A DNA stretch of 64,000 bases from Manihot esculenta. Taxonomy: Eukaryota; Streptophyta; Magnoliopsida; Malpighiales; Euphorbiaceae. The first letter of the stretch is position 1. Every line of letters starts with the position of its first letter. The notes under the pieces were generated by a model, which ran no database searches, was not told where the DNA came from, and was given only the letters and a program-made list of their open reading frames with translations. Location: assembly GCF_001659605.2 (NCBI RefSeq), contig NC_035177.2:31636136-31700135 (forward strand), read 5' to 3'. Made by a program: the position numbers and the translations under genes. Shown in pieces: positions 51,159 through 64,000 of the stretch.

Positions 51159-53290
51159 CTATAAACCACCAAATACCTGCATGGGGCAACACAAAGTCAG
51201 TCAGCGGAAAATAAGGTAATATGAAGTTGAGGGCTGTAAAAAATGGCTCGCTCACCCCAGCTAGAATGTCTTTGGAGAGTTGAGATTTGCTTTCTTCCAC
51301 TTTATCTCCAACTGGTTTTATCTGTGGGAATTGACGAGTAACCTTTGGTGCTTGCTCACTAACAGAGAGTTGACCTCCTGACTCCTGTTGGATCTTCTAT
51401 TTCTGCAGAAGCAGTAATGCAGAAACAGATATAAGTTGTGGCACAAACCAAAATCAACAAGTCTATCTCTGGCATATAAGTGGTATTAAAAACCATAAAA
51501 TTGTTGTATTTACCTTTCTTAATCGTTCTGCTATAAAATTCAAAGCACGAGATTGATCCACTTTATTGAGATAGAAATCACGCTCCTTCTTTGCAGCAGA
51601 AATTTCTAGAGCTAATTTCTGCTCCCGTACAGCACGCTTGTAAGCTGCAATAAAAACACTTGGACTAAGACATATGGTGAACTATTAGGAACAATAATGA
51701 TGTAGAAAAAGGGAAATGTCTTCTATTACCGATTTCTTCTGTAAGATCATCCCACTTGAATTTACTTAAGTAATTGATATTCCAAAGATCATAATATAAT
51801 TGTGACCTCTTCCTGCCACCTAAACAAGAGAAGCATAACTATAAAGAAAACAGAACACAGGGAAGCAAAAAAATTGCAGATCTAAGAACTAAAAGAACTT
51901 CATATTTTGTAACTTCATACTCTACCATAGGACATCAAGAGAAGTATGAACTTTTGCTAAAAATCCATAAAATACTTGAGCAAACCCAATTCTTTGTTTG
52001 GACTCAACACAAACAACAGAAGTGAAAGTGAAAAGGGAAGCCGCAATCCATGTAAAGAACAGGACTTTGAGGCCAAGTAGCTAGGTTAAAAGGGGAACTT
52101 AGAAGCATTTTTTTTCATGCAGTTTTTCTCTATTGAAAGCCTCATTTCTACTCTGCTCTTAAATCTAAATAAATTAGAACAACATAGAGCTTATACATGC
52201 TTTACATGCAAAATTTTGCTTCAAAAAGGAATCATGATTAATTACCTACCTATTTGTTCTCCATTTAACATATTAGCAACCCTTTTGGCAACACTCTTGT
52301 TGGTAAATTCAACCCACCTGCAGTTTACAGACAAGAAGAATCAGTTGATGACCACAATAGTGATATAATGCAATCTTTCTGGATGAAACAAACAGTAATT
52401 CCGTGATGACATGTTAAAGGTGTTTAGCATAACTTCGGCAATATATTTTCTTAAACATACCCTTCAGAGAATTGTTGACCTCGAAATCCACCAGCTCTTT
52501 TGCGATTCACTCAAGCAGTTGGATCTGTGGAGTAAATTAATGCAATCTCTTAATTGAATAACCATTTGCTGTCACATAAATTGAGGAGGTTTGCTAACAA
52601 GTCAAATAAGAAGAACATTGAAAAATGAAATTGAAGGGAAATCAATTGATCACCTTCAGGTGCAAGGTAGATCCTCTGTATTTCTCCATATTGGGAAAGA
52701 ATTTGACGAAGCTTCACATGATCCATGTGGGGAGGAATACGACTCAAGTAGCAAACACCACGCTTGTTAGCCTTAGCAGCTTCCTTTAGTAAGCGCTCTT
52801 TCTTCTTCTTTTTAAGCCTATTGACCATTTCATCAATGAATTTTGGATTCTCTTCTTCTGCAGGATTTGTTCTAATGACCTCTTGCTGTCGGTTGCCTTC
52901 CGCAGTTTCAAAATTTTCACCTTCAGCTGCTGGATACATCTCCCGTGGAAAATCCTCAGAATTAACATCTTCCTCTTTATCCTCAGCGTTATCCTTTAAT
53001 AATAACTTTTTTCTTTTCTTTTGTCCTTTCTTTTCCTTCTCACCATCAGATATTTTACCACCTTCCTCACTCATAGCAGCTTCTTCTAACAATTTCTCAT
53101 TTATTTTCTTTTTCCCACTTTCAATGCTTGTATCACCAGATTGTAAATTCCCTCCTGCTTCATCCTGTGTTTTTACACTTTCCTTTTTCTTTTTATTTTT
53201 CTTACTGATAGCCCTCTCCATGCTGGTCATTTTTGGACACCCTTCATTCTGAGAACTCAATTCATCATTCTTATATTCTTCCTCAACCAT
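51159..53290 (-). pseudogene. ABT1/ESF2-type pre-rRNA processing protein, two nonsense codons
   Basis: Seven exons on the minus strand: 53290-52654, 52524-52461, 52317-52246, 51812-51730, 51644-51514, 51402-51256 and 51176-51159. All have GT-AG borders and continuous phase, 384 codons in all with the final stop. The N-terminal half is a charged Lys/Glu-rich tail. The RNA-recognition domain follows (GVCYLSRIPPHM, GEIQRIYLAPEG, KRAGGFRGQQFSEG, WVEFTNKSVAKRVANML). Then comes the typical KFKWDDLTEEI...VDQSRALNFIAERLRK end. Family members help early 18S rRNA processing in the nucleolus. TGA at 52511-52513 (where Arg or Gln is expected) and TAG at 51397-51399 (Gln expected) break it. Translation would stop after about 216 residues. 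A true null allele, a decayed duplicate or sequencing errors are all possible. Confidence 0.82.
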
Positions 53291-53291
53291 T

Positions 53292-54078
53292 CTGCCTCAT
53301 GGAATAAAGTGAAGAATACACTCTAATGAGCAGAGAAGGATATACAGGCAAGTAATTAAAGTAATCAAACAATTAAATATTGTCCGAATATTTTAAATAG
53401 AAAACAGGCCTTTAAAAAAGAGAGTTCATTTATAAACTAAGAAAAAAAGAGAGTAATTCTAGGGTTTTTTGTTCAATATAGAGGCGTGAGTTACACTTCT
53501 CCTATACTACTAAATGAAAATGTGATAATTAATAAAATCTCTTAAAAACATTTGTAAATGCCCAGAATTTAACCTATATTTCCCAATTCAGTCCATTCCC
53601 AACCAAAGAAACTGACCATAACCAAACTCAGTGCACATAGCTGACAACCAAATTCAGTGGACATAGCTGACCATTGTAATCAAATTAGCAACAGCAACAA
53701 TATTAATAGTGCAACGTACACACAGATGGGTATTCAACAGGAAAATCCCCCAAAATTATCAGTATTTCAGCTGAAATATAACAGTTTGAATACCCTTAAT
53801 CGACAAAATGCAGTTTCATCAATGGCTAATTGCAGTTACTGCAATTTCCGCTTCTTCCTGAACTCAAGTCACAGGCCAAATAAAAATAATTGATATAATA
53901 ATAAGTAATAACCACGCTTCTCGCTTAAAATCCATATATAGAAATGCCATGAGAGCCGAATTCCATCAAAACAAAGAGCTTTAAATCAATGAAACAAGTA
54001 ACAGACACATGTATGAATGAGTTTATAGATACATAAAGCTGAAAACTAATTTGATGCGGTTTAAGAAAAGCAAAATAC
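53292..54078 (-). other. Likely leader intron of the ABT1-like gene
   Basis: On the minus strand a donor TCG|GTATTT at 54079/54078 and an acceptor GAGGCAG|AATGG at 53292/53291, one base before the ATG, define a 787-bp leader intron. The first noncoding exon would be about 54079-54190. Confidence 0.5.
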
Positions 54079-54190
54079 CGAAAGATCACTGACAGTGGAG
54101 ACCGGCGATAACTGAACGGAAGCTGTCCGGTTTCCGTTTCGGCTCCGGTAAGGATATAAAAAAGTGGGCTCTTTTGTTGCAGTGTGGCCT

Positions 54191-55953
54191 CCGTTTCCGA
54201 ACCAATACCCAGTTTTTAACTTGGGGATAATTACAAAAACCTACCAAAACAGAGAATTTCCAAAGTAAAATTTTATATTTTAATTTATAATAAAAAAGTT
54301 TTATATTTTCATATTGATAATAAATATTATTATTTAGTTCTTAAATCTCTCGATTTTAAAAAGTTTACCATCTAATCTCTCAATTAATTTTATTATTTAA
54401 TTTTTATAATTTTAAAAAATTTATTAAATAATGTTTTAAGTTTTTAAAAAATTATTAATTAATTTTTTATATTAAAAATATTTTAAATTTGTTTATAATT
54501 TTTTATGATTAAAATTAACGAAAAAAATTATAATATTTTACTGAATTTTTTAAAATTGAATAATTAATTAATGAATTTTTTAACTAAATAATAATTCTTC
54601 TCTAATTATTATAAGTGAATTACACTTTTTAATATTTAGTGAAATTTATATTTCTAAATTTAACTTTTTTTAAGTTTTAAATTAATAAAATAAATTTTTA
54701 TTTAAATTTTATATTTTAATTAAAATTAATTTTTATATTTTTTAAATTAATCTCTAAATATTTTAAGTTTTGAATTAATAAATAAATTCTTATTTAAACT
54801 CTATATTTTTAATTAAAATTAATTTTTATGTATTTTAAATTAATCTCTAAATATTATAATTAATAATAAGGGGTTATAATTACAAATTAATTTTTTTTAT
54901 TTATTGAATTTTAATATCTCATATATTAAAAATAATAAAAAAATAAATAAATAATATGATATCTTTTCTTTATCCTAATTAAATTAAAAAATCATAAAAA
55001 AGAGAAATTAGATGAGAAATAATTTTTTAATTTCAATTTATATTGATGTTGTGCTAAGCTTTTTTTTACTTAATTTAATTTTATTAATTTATTTCTACAT
55101 ATAAGATATTAAAATTACAAAAATATAAATATTTATTTATAAATAACTATAATATTTATAGACTAATTTATAAGAATAATAAGAATAAATTATAAATAGG
55201 AGAATATTTTATTATAAAATAAAATTTTATAATTAAATTCATAAATATATGAATTAAATTATATTTTATAAAATTTAAAAATTAAAATATAATTTATTCT
55301 AATTAAAAATTATTTTTAATTAACTTTTAAATACCACATCATTATTTATTAACGGTGTTAATTTCCTATCACAAATTAAAGTAATATTTTGTAATTATTC
55401 TTTTAATTTAATATAAGGTAAAATACTATTAAATTCCACTAATTTATGAAATTAACCATTTCATCTTTATTTTTTAAAAATAATAATTTTTTAAAATAAT
55501 ATCAAAATTATATTCTTCAATTTATTTAATTAATTCATATAACTTTATTATTTACTTATAATTACCTTATATTAATAAGCAAAAATATATTTATTAATTT
55601 TATTAATAAATTTTAAAAAAAATATAGAGTTAAATTTTATAAATAAAAAATATTTCAGTTAAATTTTTTTAAAAATAATTAATAAATTGACAAAACACCT
55701 ATTAATATTAATAAATTAACTCATTGCAATTGTGTCTAATTTTAAAACTAAGTTTGAAGAGTATGTCTACTTAATACAATAAGACTAAGTTTATAATGTA
55801 ATTCATATGGCACCTACACTATTTAATAAACCATAGTTAACTAATAAAACAAAGGTTATTTTTATAATTTCAACTTAAAATCAATTAACATCTTTTACCC
55901 CTAAATTCTCAAAAATTTATTCTTTTACCTTCGTCCCCATCCCATGTGGTCTA
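54191..55953. other. AT-rich intergenic DNA
   Basis: Very AT-rich, with no recognisable gene, terminal inverted repeat or target duplication. Confidence 0.6.
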
Positions 55954-56178
55954 ATGCAAGGACCCGATATGGTGCATTCTTCTTCTTCTTCTTCTACTTT
56001 GAATTGTGAGCCTTCCTGTTCTTGTTACTACGGCAGTAATCTCTCAAAGTTGCATTACTTTGAGGCATACATCGACCCCTATGTATCCGAAAATAAGCTA
56101 TACATGAATATCAAAGAGGTAGAGAAATTGAGAGGCTTTCTAGACTTTGTTCGTATTATAAGAAAAAAATTCAAATAA
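55954..56178 (+). CDS. Small hypothetical ORF, 74 residues
   Basis: An open frame in a less AT-rich stretch, with a Ser run (codons TCT/TCA) near the N-terminus and a basic end RIIRKKFK. It matches no family I recognise. It lies 177 bp from the end of the PPR gene on the opposite strand and could simply be its 3' flank. Expression evidence is needed before it is believed. Confidence 0.2.
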   Translation: MQGPDMVHSSSSSSTLNCEPSCSCYYGSNLSKLHYFEAYIDPYVSENKLYMNIKEVEKLRGFLDFVRIIRKKFK

Positions 56179-56354
56179 AGCTGGGGCAAGAAAATTCGAG
56201 TTTTTCTCTTTTTAAGGGAAAGAAGATTCAATTATTTAATTAATGGAATAGCATCAATCAACCGACTATGGAACATCAAAATCTCTTTGAAGTTATATTT
56301 GAACTTCAAAGGTCTTTGCTTTGATACAACAAAATTATGTTCTGTATCAAAGAA

Positions 56355-59300
56355 TTACTGCCGGCCGGCTGCGCCACCTCCATATCTCGGACGAATGTTG
56401 TCGTAGGTACGAGACACTAATAACAGTCGTGGATCATCTTCAGGTATCTCGCGTCCCTGCAACACAAGAACCACTCCATACATGACAAACATCAAGAAAT
56501 CCAATAATATGTAATTTGCTGCACTCATAAGGCAGGTTACATAAACGTTTAATATTTGTCATCATTCTTCCCGAATTGCGGATAGAGAAACAATATTGGA
56601 AAGAATATAAACAAGAAACCATTCGCATAGGGCATGAAAACTTGGGCGAGGGTTTATAATTTTGGAAACCGGCAAATTTGACTCCTGGGCACATGCTCAA
56701 TCCCCATTGCCAGTACCCAACTCTATGTTAACCCCAGATACCTTAAGATATCTTTATTTCTTTGCAAACAAAACCAAAATAGGAAAAATTAAATATGCTC
56801 ATTTCACTCATCAATTGTTACAAACAATAGAATTCAAATAAATTCAACAATTTTAAAATTTCTTCCAAACACATTAATTTTCTTACACGACCACTTAAAT
56901 TGAATTATTTTAATAGAATTAAATTGAGTTCTAGCATAAGAAACGCTCTAAATGAAATATGTAAACTCCAATTACCATAGGGTCCCCTCAGAATTGAATT
57001 CATCAACTTAAGCACTCACCTTGGCTATCACGTGTATGATGCATTATACAACACAGGAAGGCATAAATTAATTTTCAAAATAAATAACTTTACCTTCTTT
57101 TACTGAAAAAATTTACATTGATATTTTAAACCATTGAAATCAGAGAGAAAAGAGAAACATAAATAATAAATCAGGGTAAATCACATAATGACCATGGAGG
57201 CAGGAAGACTCACTTTTAGACCCTTGTAGTATGCTTCCACGGCTGGAAATGATGGGGTTATTTTACGAGCTTGCATCAGGTCCCATATAAAATTAGCAGT
57301 TGTATATCCACCAGTCTGCAAAGAAACATTAAAATTGTATGGTGTCAGTCGAACCAGAATTTCAATCTTAACGTGACTTAGAATAAATAGATCAATAGAA
57401 ACCCACAACTCAAAGCAGGAATATCATTTTGTATAGAGCATGTACTGTCGATTTTCTCACCTTTTCACCAGCTGCTACAAGGAGGAGCTCGCTTCCTTGT
57501 TTTGGACTCAAGAAAAAGTTTCTAGAATTCATATTTACCTGCATTTTCCAAGCAGCAATATGATGAGTATATAGATCACAACATCAAAAAGATAATAAAG
57601 AATCATAACCCAACCATACCAGTGTGTCTTGAGCAAGTTGCATTCCCTTGGGAGTATACCCTACCATGGCTCCTTCTACAAGCGTCTACAACCACGGAAG
57701 TTCACACAGTTTTAGGGTTTGCAATATCACCATCATCATCTCAATTGCAAAGTAATAACCAAAAAGCAGTTAGAATGGGCCTAAGAGCCAAGAGTACCCA
57801 CATTACTTACACAAGTTCAGGTGAAATCCCAAACAATTTATATTACCCAGAATCATAATGCATACCTCCTTTCAAAGAACAGATGAATTGGGGGGAAAAG
57901 AAAAAGAAAAAAGAGAGAGAGAGTAATGAAGAGAACTTAGATGGAAAGTATTTGTGAATAAGGGAACTACCACCTGCACTCAGGAATACAACAAATAAAC
58001 CTTTTCCAGCAACAAAATTATATGTAATTTCAGATAAAGAGTCGTCTCCAATATTACTGCGAGATCAATCCTCAAATTCCTCCAGAACACAAAAATGACA
58101 GTATTCTAATGCAATAATAAATTTCATTATGGGAGATTAATATGCTTTTCTCACATCACAGATCATAACTTACTGTGTATAGCTCAACCATGGGAGGCTT
58201 CCCAGAATTCATGTAGTCTTCAAAAGTTCTAAGACCACTATCAATGTCTCCAGAACGTAGATAGCACCTGGACCAAAAAAGGAAGCATAAATCAATGTGA
58301 AATATTGTTAATAAGTTGAAATGTAAAACTGATAGATCAATTTTTCCATGCAGATAAAAGACTAGCCTAGGACTAACAGTTCTATTCCAAACAACGGATG
58401 ACTTAGAACACAAGAACCACAATGATTAGACAAACAAGAATCACCAGCTTGTCATCAACAAAATATTTTATCTTTCTTGTATGTCCCATATGAACTGACA
58501 AGTCAAACTGTCAATCAAAACAAAGCAAATTTTAGCTGAAGCCTCATTCTTTACTGTCTATTCTTGTCCTCCATGTCACATTCTGGGACGTATTATGGCA
58601 GACTAATGCAAATCCACATTAATTTGAATTAAAGATGGCCACATCAAAATCACCTCAGCCAACTTCATCTAATTCAGCTCAGCTGGTTCTATAACGACCA
58701 TTAGAAAATCCCATAATTCATAGTATGCGTATTTGTTTTCCCTCTTGCCAGTTTTTTCTTTTTTTGGATATGTTCCTTACTAGACAACATTACTTGGTTA
58801 ACCCACATCCATACTTTCTGCCTCTATTTAACTCTCCCAAATATACACATATTACTAGCAAAATATGCAGCCCAATCTTTCTTCATATATGTTTAATTCA
58901 ACAAAATAAAATAAAATTCTATTGCCATGACACACTACCTTATTAAGTCCTTGGTTGTCCTCTTCTAAAATCAGTAAAATCTGCTCAATCAATCTTGTAG
59001 AACCTATATTGAACTTTTTGTAGGAAAATAGGAATCAAAATGTATAACCTATCAACTCACAAGAACTCTCTGCAATTGTCTCCAAAAAGTAATGCAAATG
59101 CAAATCCAGGTATTGCACCCACAGATTGCATCAAAATCCCCACTGTCACAAAAACTATATAGAGAAAAGAAAAAGGAACAATAATATGTGCATAACACAA
59201 AGGCACAGATGACAAAGTCAATCACCAATTGCTGACAATAGTTTAATAGGTTCCCTACTATACATATTTGAGCAGAAAAGCCAATAACTAAACAAAACGC

Positions 59301-62282
59301 AACTTCTAATCCCAAAGCAAGGAAATGCATGAACCCATTATCAGTTTTGATTCCACAAATTTTTTCAATAATCCATCAAACATCTACATTTTGGATCACT
59401 CATGTATATTGCTGAACTAAGATATTGACCACAAAAATGACAGTTATAAATAATAATCTACCTCATTGTTTGCATCACAATGAACACATCTGGAGACTTT
59501 CCATCCTTCTTGAGCATTTCTAATATCGTTTCCATTGCCTACCACAGCCAAGACACAAACAAATTAGGGGGAAAAAAAAACTAAGTTACTGAAGCTGGTA
59601 GCAGAAGGTTCACTTAGTAATGGAAATGGAAAGTCAAGATATGGCTAGAGATGTGGGATAATACCTCAACATTCTTAAGTTCTGCACAAGCATGAAGTGC
59701 AACATGATAAACAGTTAGTTGTCTATTCAAAAATCCTCCACGCCTATGAACATAATCAGCAGTAGGTAAACTGTACAATTCCTCTTCAGAAACACCCATC
59801 ATCACATTTTCAGCATTGTAACGTGTTGGGTCAACTGATGACCATCCCTTTGACCGCTCAACAAACTCAATTATCTTTTAAGAAAACAAAGACAGCAGAA
59901 AAGCTTAGAACTAGAGAGTGCATAAAATTATCAAAGAGGAGAAAGAAAAATAGTTACTTTGGTGGCTGTATCATCTGATACTGGAATCTTGTTAATATGT
60001 GCAGTGATCAGTCCCGCATAGCAGAACTTGTTCAAGTCAGCACCAGCTGCAGTCATATCCCGAACAATTGCATACCTATAACATTGCAGTGCAGGTCATG
60101 TCCAGTAATCATGTTGCATGTGCTCATCAACAAAACAATTTATAGCAAGAAAAAATTTGAAAAGCTAAATAGTTATGCACCAAACCAACTATTGGCCCAA
60201 GAAATGGTCCCGGAGTTCAATGGTAACTTAGATCTTAAGCTGTATGTGAACAGATAATTGACTGTTTGATTAACATCCATTGACAGCACCGATGCTTTCA
60301 TATCAAAAAAAATTAGCACTCAATTATTTCTAATTCAAGAATTATCTCAAATCACTTCATTAGGAAAGATGCACACGTAAAAAAGTTTAAAAAATTAAAT
60401 TCAAACCTACAGAGATACAGATGCCAACATTTCTGCTTGAACCACAAAAAGAAGATAATTATACCATGAAATTGGTCTTTAGAAGAGGAATTTGAACATA
60501 CTCATTAAAATAGAAAACGGACAGAAGCCAAAGAAAGAAATAACATACACTCGTTCTAGTCGACCAGCTGCTGCACATGCATTAAGTAGGCATACATAGG
60601 TTTGTCCATTTGGCTTCACTTCATATTTCTTCATTTCTTCCAAAATCTACAAATCAAAGGGGAAACAATTTTGAAGTAAATGTTTTAGCATAGAGATCGC
60701 TAGTTATGCATCTAAAGTATACATCAAGACTCAAAATCATTGCAATTACATACCTGCACTGCCTGGTCAGAATTCCTGCACTTCCCACAGGTTGAGATTA
60801 AAAAGTTGTATAAGGTTACCTGTAACATAATGCAAATCCACAACAATTACAATAAAAGAACAGATTCATCTGCTAAACTACTGTTTCAAATTGATATCTT
60901 CATTGGCCTAACAGGTAAAGTTTCAATTAGCAAGCTTCAATTAGATATAAAATGGCGGCAACTGCTCCCCCATTAATTAACTTAGTTTCTCTCGCTGACC
61001 GTGTAAAATTTCCCTGTATAATCATAGTTCATGCAAGCTTGACCTCCCACTAAATTACCAACTCTGCCCCATAAAATCACAGACACCCATTCAATCAAAT
61101 AGTTTTAACTTTTCAACACACAAAAACATGTGTGTGCCTTCCTCCCACTTACAATTTTTTCTGGATTCACCACTGGATACATATATGTTAAATCACACCC
61201 TTGAACACATACCACAGACAACCTTCAGAAAAAAGATATCCAGAAACTGAAAGAGATCTGAAAACAAAGCCCCTGTTGGCTCTGCACAGTCAATCCCACA
61301 ACTAAATTCATTAAGAAATATTTTCATGAAGCACAATGAAGTTCCACAGGCAAAATTGTAAGGAGTCCCAGAATTCCGAGCAGTTCATGTCCCAAAATAC
61401 CAAGTTCATGTCTTTGGCCCACAATATCAAAGAATGTACTTTTGCACCTCACACTCGCCACAAAACCACTGTTATAAACCAAAACTGCTTGGCTCCAGAA
61501 TGGAATTAAGAAATCTATAATATCTCAAGCAAGAAACTACAGAGAGAGAATTTTCTTTTTTTTAATCACTGAATTTCTCATTAACAAACAGAATATCAGT
61601 CTAGGAAACAAAGATTGGGTTTTCTAAAAATTAGGAATAAGATAGCTAACGTAGGGGACTCATTATTCGAATCTATACAGCTGAAAGAACCTAAGCCTTC
61701 AAAGATGAAAAGAAGCAAAATGCCAACAAACCCAGCAGCAACAAGGATGCGAAATTCCAATAAATAATCAGAAACAAAGCCATACATCAGGAACCAAACC
61801 CATAGCTTTCATTTGGTCTCTGAAGAAAAAGGTGTCCTGCAAGCGAGCGCCTTTCATGGTCCCAACTATCAAAGAATGGAATGTATCCCGAGTAGGCTGC
61901 ACTCCGTCAATCATCATATCATCGTACACATCCCTCAATAGAAAATACCTATTATGCGCATCAATGAACTTATTTACACACTTGCTGACATGAAGAGCGA
62001 GAGACTGAAGAGCCGTATATAAGGGAGAAAAAAGGAGGAACCTGCGCTGAGCAGTGAGAGAGCTAACAACAGTATTGTACTCTGAAACATTATTGGCGTA
62101 GTTCCTCTTGGCGTAGTCTTCGGAGGAGACAGAGAAATAGCGGCGACCCAACTCCCGAAGCAGTGGCCGCCGGTGACCTGAACGATAAAACGTGTGGATT
62201 TCTTTATGTGATAATTTATCTGACTGAATAAGCAAATCAAGAGAAAGAGAGTACCAAAAAGCGATTGAATTAGGAATTTCAT
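56355..62282 (-). CDS. Mitochondrial pentatricopeptide repeat protein, At4g35850-like
   Basis: Thirteen exons on the minus strand: 62282-62255, 62177-62042, 61948-61786, 60819-60754, 60646-60549, 60075-59958, 59874-59665, 59538-59462, 58267-58174, 57685-57620, 57538-57461, 57315-57214 and 56456-56355. They join in phase to 445 residues. The start MKFLIQSLFGHRRPLLREL is Arg-rich and lacks acidic residues at first, as in a mitochondrial presequence. P-type PPR units follow, such as TRDTFHSLIVGTMKGARL and YNFLISTCGKCRNSDQAVQ. The C-terminus has GGYTTANFIWDLMQARK and EIPEDDPRLLLVSRTYDN, as remembered for At4g35850. PPR proteins bind organelle RNA; the exact target is not known to me. The ATG at 62282 is preferred over one at 62421 because it gives a conserved short first exon. 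No defect is seen. Confidence 0.92.
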
Positions 62283-64000
62283 TGTTGAAGACCGGAGTGA
62301 GAGTAGGGTTTAGAGCAGAGTTTCTCTGGTTTTCAAGCTCGCAAATTCTCTTGCTGCCTCTGAAGTCTGAACTGAAATTTGCATGAAAACACACCGTTTT
62401 AACCGTTAAGGTGGAACGCATCGTTTGGATGTAAGGAACGTTGGGCCTTGGGCCTCAGGTTAAATAAATGGCTTTGGATTAATCTCCATTTTTCATTTTT
62501 GAAAGAAATATTTATCGACGCCCAGTTTTTTTTTTTTAGAAAATAATATAAATTATCATACTCTATTCATTTTAGGGGAGAGTATAAATCCATTTGAACC
62601 GAAAAATTGAACTAAATCGGTCAATTTCGGTGTAATAATTCACTTAATTAAAATATTTAGTTTGATTTAATTAGTATTTTTCAATTTATTCGATTTTCAA
62701 TTCGATTCAATTTAAACATATTAAATAACCGACAAACAGAATAATTAATTTTATTCATATTTTTAAACTTATTTTTATCATGTAAAACACTAATTTTATA
62801 TATATACTTAAATTTTATATAAATTTATATGAATTTTTTAAATATTATCTTTATGTATTCAAACAATATTTATTGATAAATTTATGAAAAATATTTATTA
62901 AATTATTATATTAAAATTAAAAATAAAAAATTAAAAAAATTATAAATTTCGGTTTAAAATAACCAAATCTAATCAATTTGATTTTTATCGATTCGATTCG
63001 ATTCAATTATATTTTTATAATCAATTTTTTCAATTTTCAGTATAGCGAAATTCATTTCATAATTTTTATTTATTTTATTTTTTATATATATTAAAAAAAT
63101 ATAATTTTTTATTAATTTTTTAATTATAATTTTTTAAAATATATTAAATTTTATTAAATATAAACAAATATTTTAAAAATTTTTTAAAAAATAAAATAAA
63201 ATCATAATAATCATTTATATATTATTATAATTGAAAAAAAGTGAATAATAATTTTAAAATAATAAAAAAAATTATAAAACATATAAATATTTAATAACAA
63301 TTTTTAAAATAGTAAGTTAAAATGCCACTGTTATTTTTTGATTAATTATTATCTACTACTAAAATATTTAGTATTATTAAATAGAGTTCAAAGTGAAACT
63401 CTTCTTTTCTTAATATAGTAGAATATTTATTTCAATTTATAAACTCTAAAAATCTGAGAGATTTTATGTTTTATTCTATAATCCTTAATTTTTATTTAAA
63501 AAAAATTCTAAAAATAAATTTATATATTTATTTATAATATTATAAACTTATAAGTTGAACGTATAAATTAAAAAACTAAATTATTTACTTTTTTGGTACT
63601 TATAAATTTTTTTGAAGGTCGTTGATGCTTATAATTATTGAATATGCCAGTGTTTTAATTAAACAAATTACTATATTATATTTATTTAATTTTAAAATTT
63701 CATCACAATTTACTATATAGCAACAAAATTTTAACACTGATCTTCTTCTGAAAAATTTGGTCTCATCTCCTTTAGCCACCTGATTGTCCGTAATTGAAAG
63801 GATCACTCAAGCAATTGACTCCTGTAACAATATTTATTTTTTATATGCTTCTCTCTACTTTGTTCATTTGAACTTTCGGATTTTTCACCTTCCCTTTGGG
63901 CAAAATTTCCATGGATATTCCAATTCAGGGGCTTCTCCTCCTCCAACTTATATTGTTTATACTCTGAAATTTTATTGTCACTTAAAAATTAACTAAGTAA
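62283..64000. other. PPR promoter region and AT-rich intergenic DNA
   Basis: The PPR gene promoter should lie in about 62,283-62,520. From 62,573 (TAGGGGAGAG) to about 63,060 there are mirrored GAACCGAAAA/TTCGATTCGATTC phrases like those of the hAT-like MITE at 36324, but no clear right end or target duplication. The rest is AT-rich and holds no gene I can support. Confidence 0.5.

Noticed and set aside
52764..53252. A 162-residue plus-strand frame rich in Ser and Phe
   Set aside because: It is the antisense shadow of the Lys/Glu-rich first exon of the ABT1-like gene.
61974..62421. Longer N-terminal frames (217 and 102 residues) at the PPR start
   Set aside because: They read through two introns. 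Splicing at 62255/62177 and 62042/61948 gives a continuous, family-like N-terminus instead.
63784..63996. A 70-residue frame at the right edge
   Set aside because: No recognisable protein features, and it lies in AT-rich DNA at the window end.

Overview
This is nuclear DNA of a eudicot plant. All five host genes are spliced with GT-AG introns, and intergenic DNA is strongly AT-rich. The proteins look like those of rosid plants. The organism could be a woody Malpighiales species such as a member of the Euphorbiaceae, but that is a guess from general resemblance.

Bases 1-28,592 are a nest of retrotransposons. The base layer is one minus-strand Ty3/gypsy element of the Tat type. It has gag, protease, reverse transcriptase, two RNase H domains, integrase, and an extra ORF on the opposite strand. 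Its LTRs are about 450 bp, and a 106-bp tandem array lies in its 3' noncoding part. Eight LTR-like units of a second family (TGTAATACCCGG...GGGTCGTTACA, about 2.2-2.5 kb) cut into it and into one another. Six insertions have exact 5-bp target duplications, one has an imperfect duplication, and one runs off the window. At 16,564-22,557 there are three nested levels. Each unit carries a TATA box, usually a splice-donor-like site, and many copies of the near-palindrome TTCGGC-N-GCCGAA. One unit holds a 167-bp inverted repeat with perfect 75-bp arms.

Bases 28,593-64,000 are the gene-bearing part. A complete nine-exon cytochrome P450 of the CYP724 type, brassinosteroid-related (29,393-32,116, +), comes first. 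AT-rich DNA follows, holding a non-autonomous CACTA transposon (32,886-34,508) inside an older inverted repeat, and a degraded hAT-like element. Next are the 20S proteasome beta-2 subunit (38,069-45,151, +), whose last intron is about 4.1 kb and contains a hAT-like insertion, and a Rab2-type GTPase RABB1b (47,035-49,781, +). An ABT1/ESF2-type ribosome-biogenesis gene (51,159-53,290, -) follows; all its splice sites are preserved but it has two in-frame nonsense codons. Last is a 13-exon mitochondrial PPR protein resembling Arabidopsis At4g35850 (56,355-62,282, -).

The genes are unrelated housekeeping or hormone genes, not a pathway cluster. RABB1b next to this PPR gene matches, from memory, the neighbouring pair At4g35860/At4g35850 in Arabidopsis, so this is probably an old syntenic block with transposons accumulated on one side. 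Exon coordinates were worked out by hand; reading phase is continuous across every intron given.
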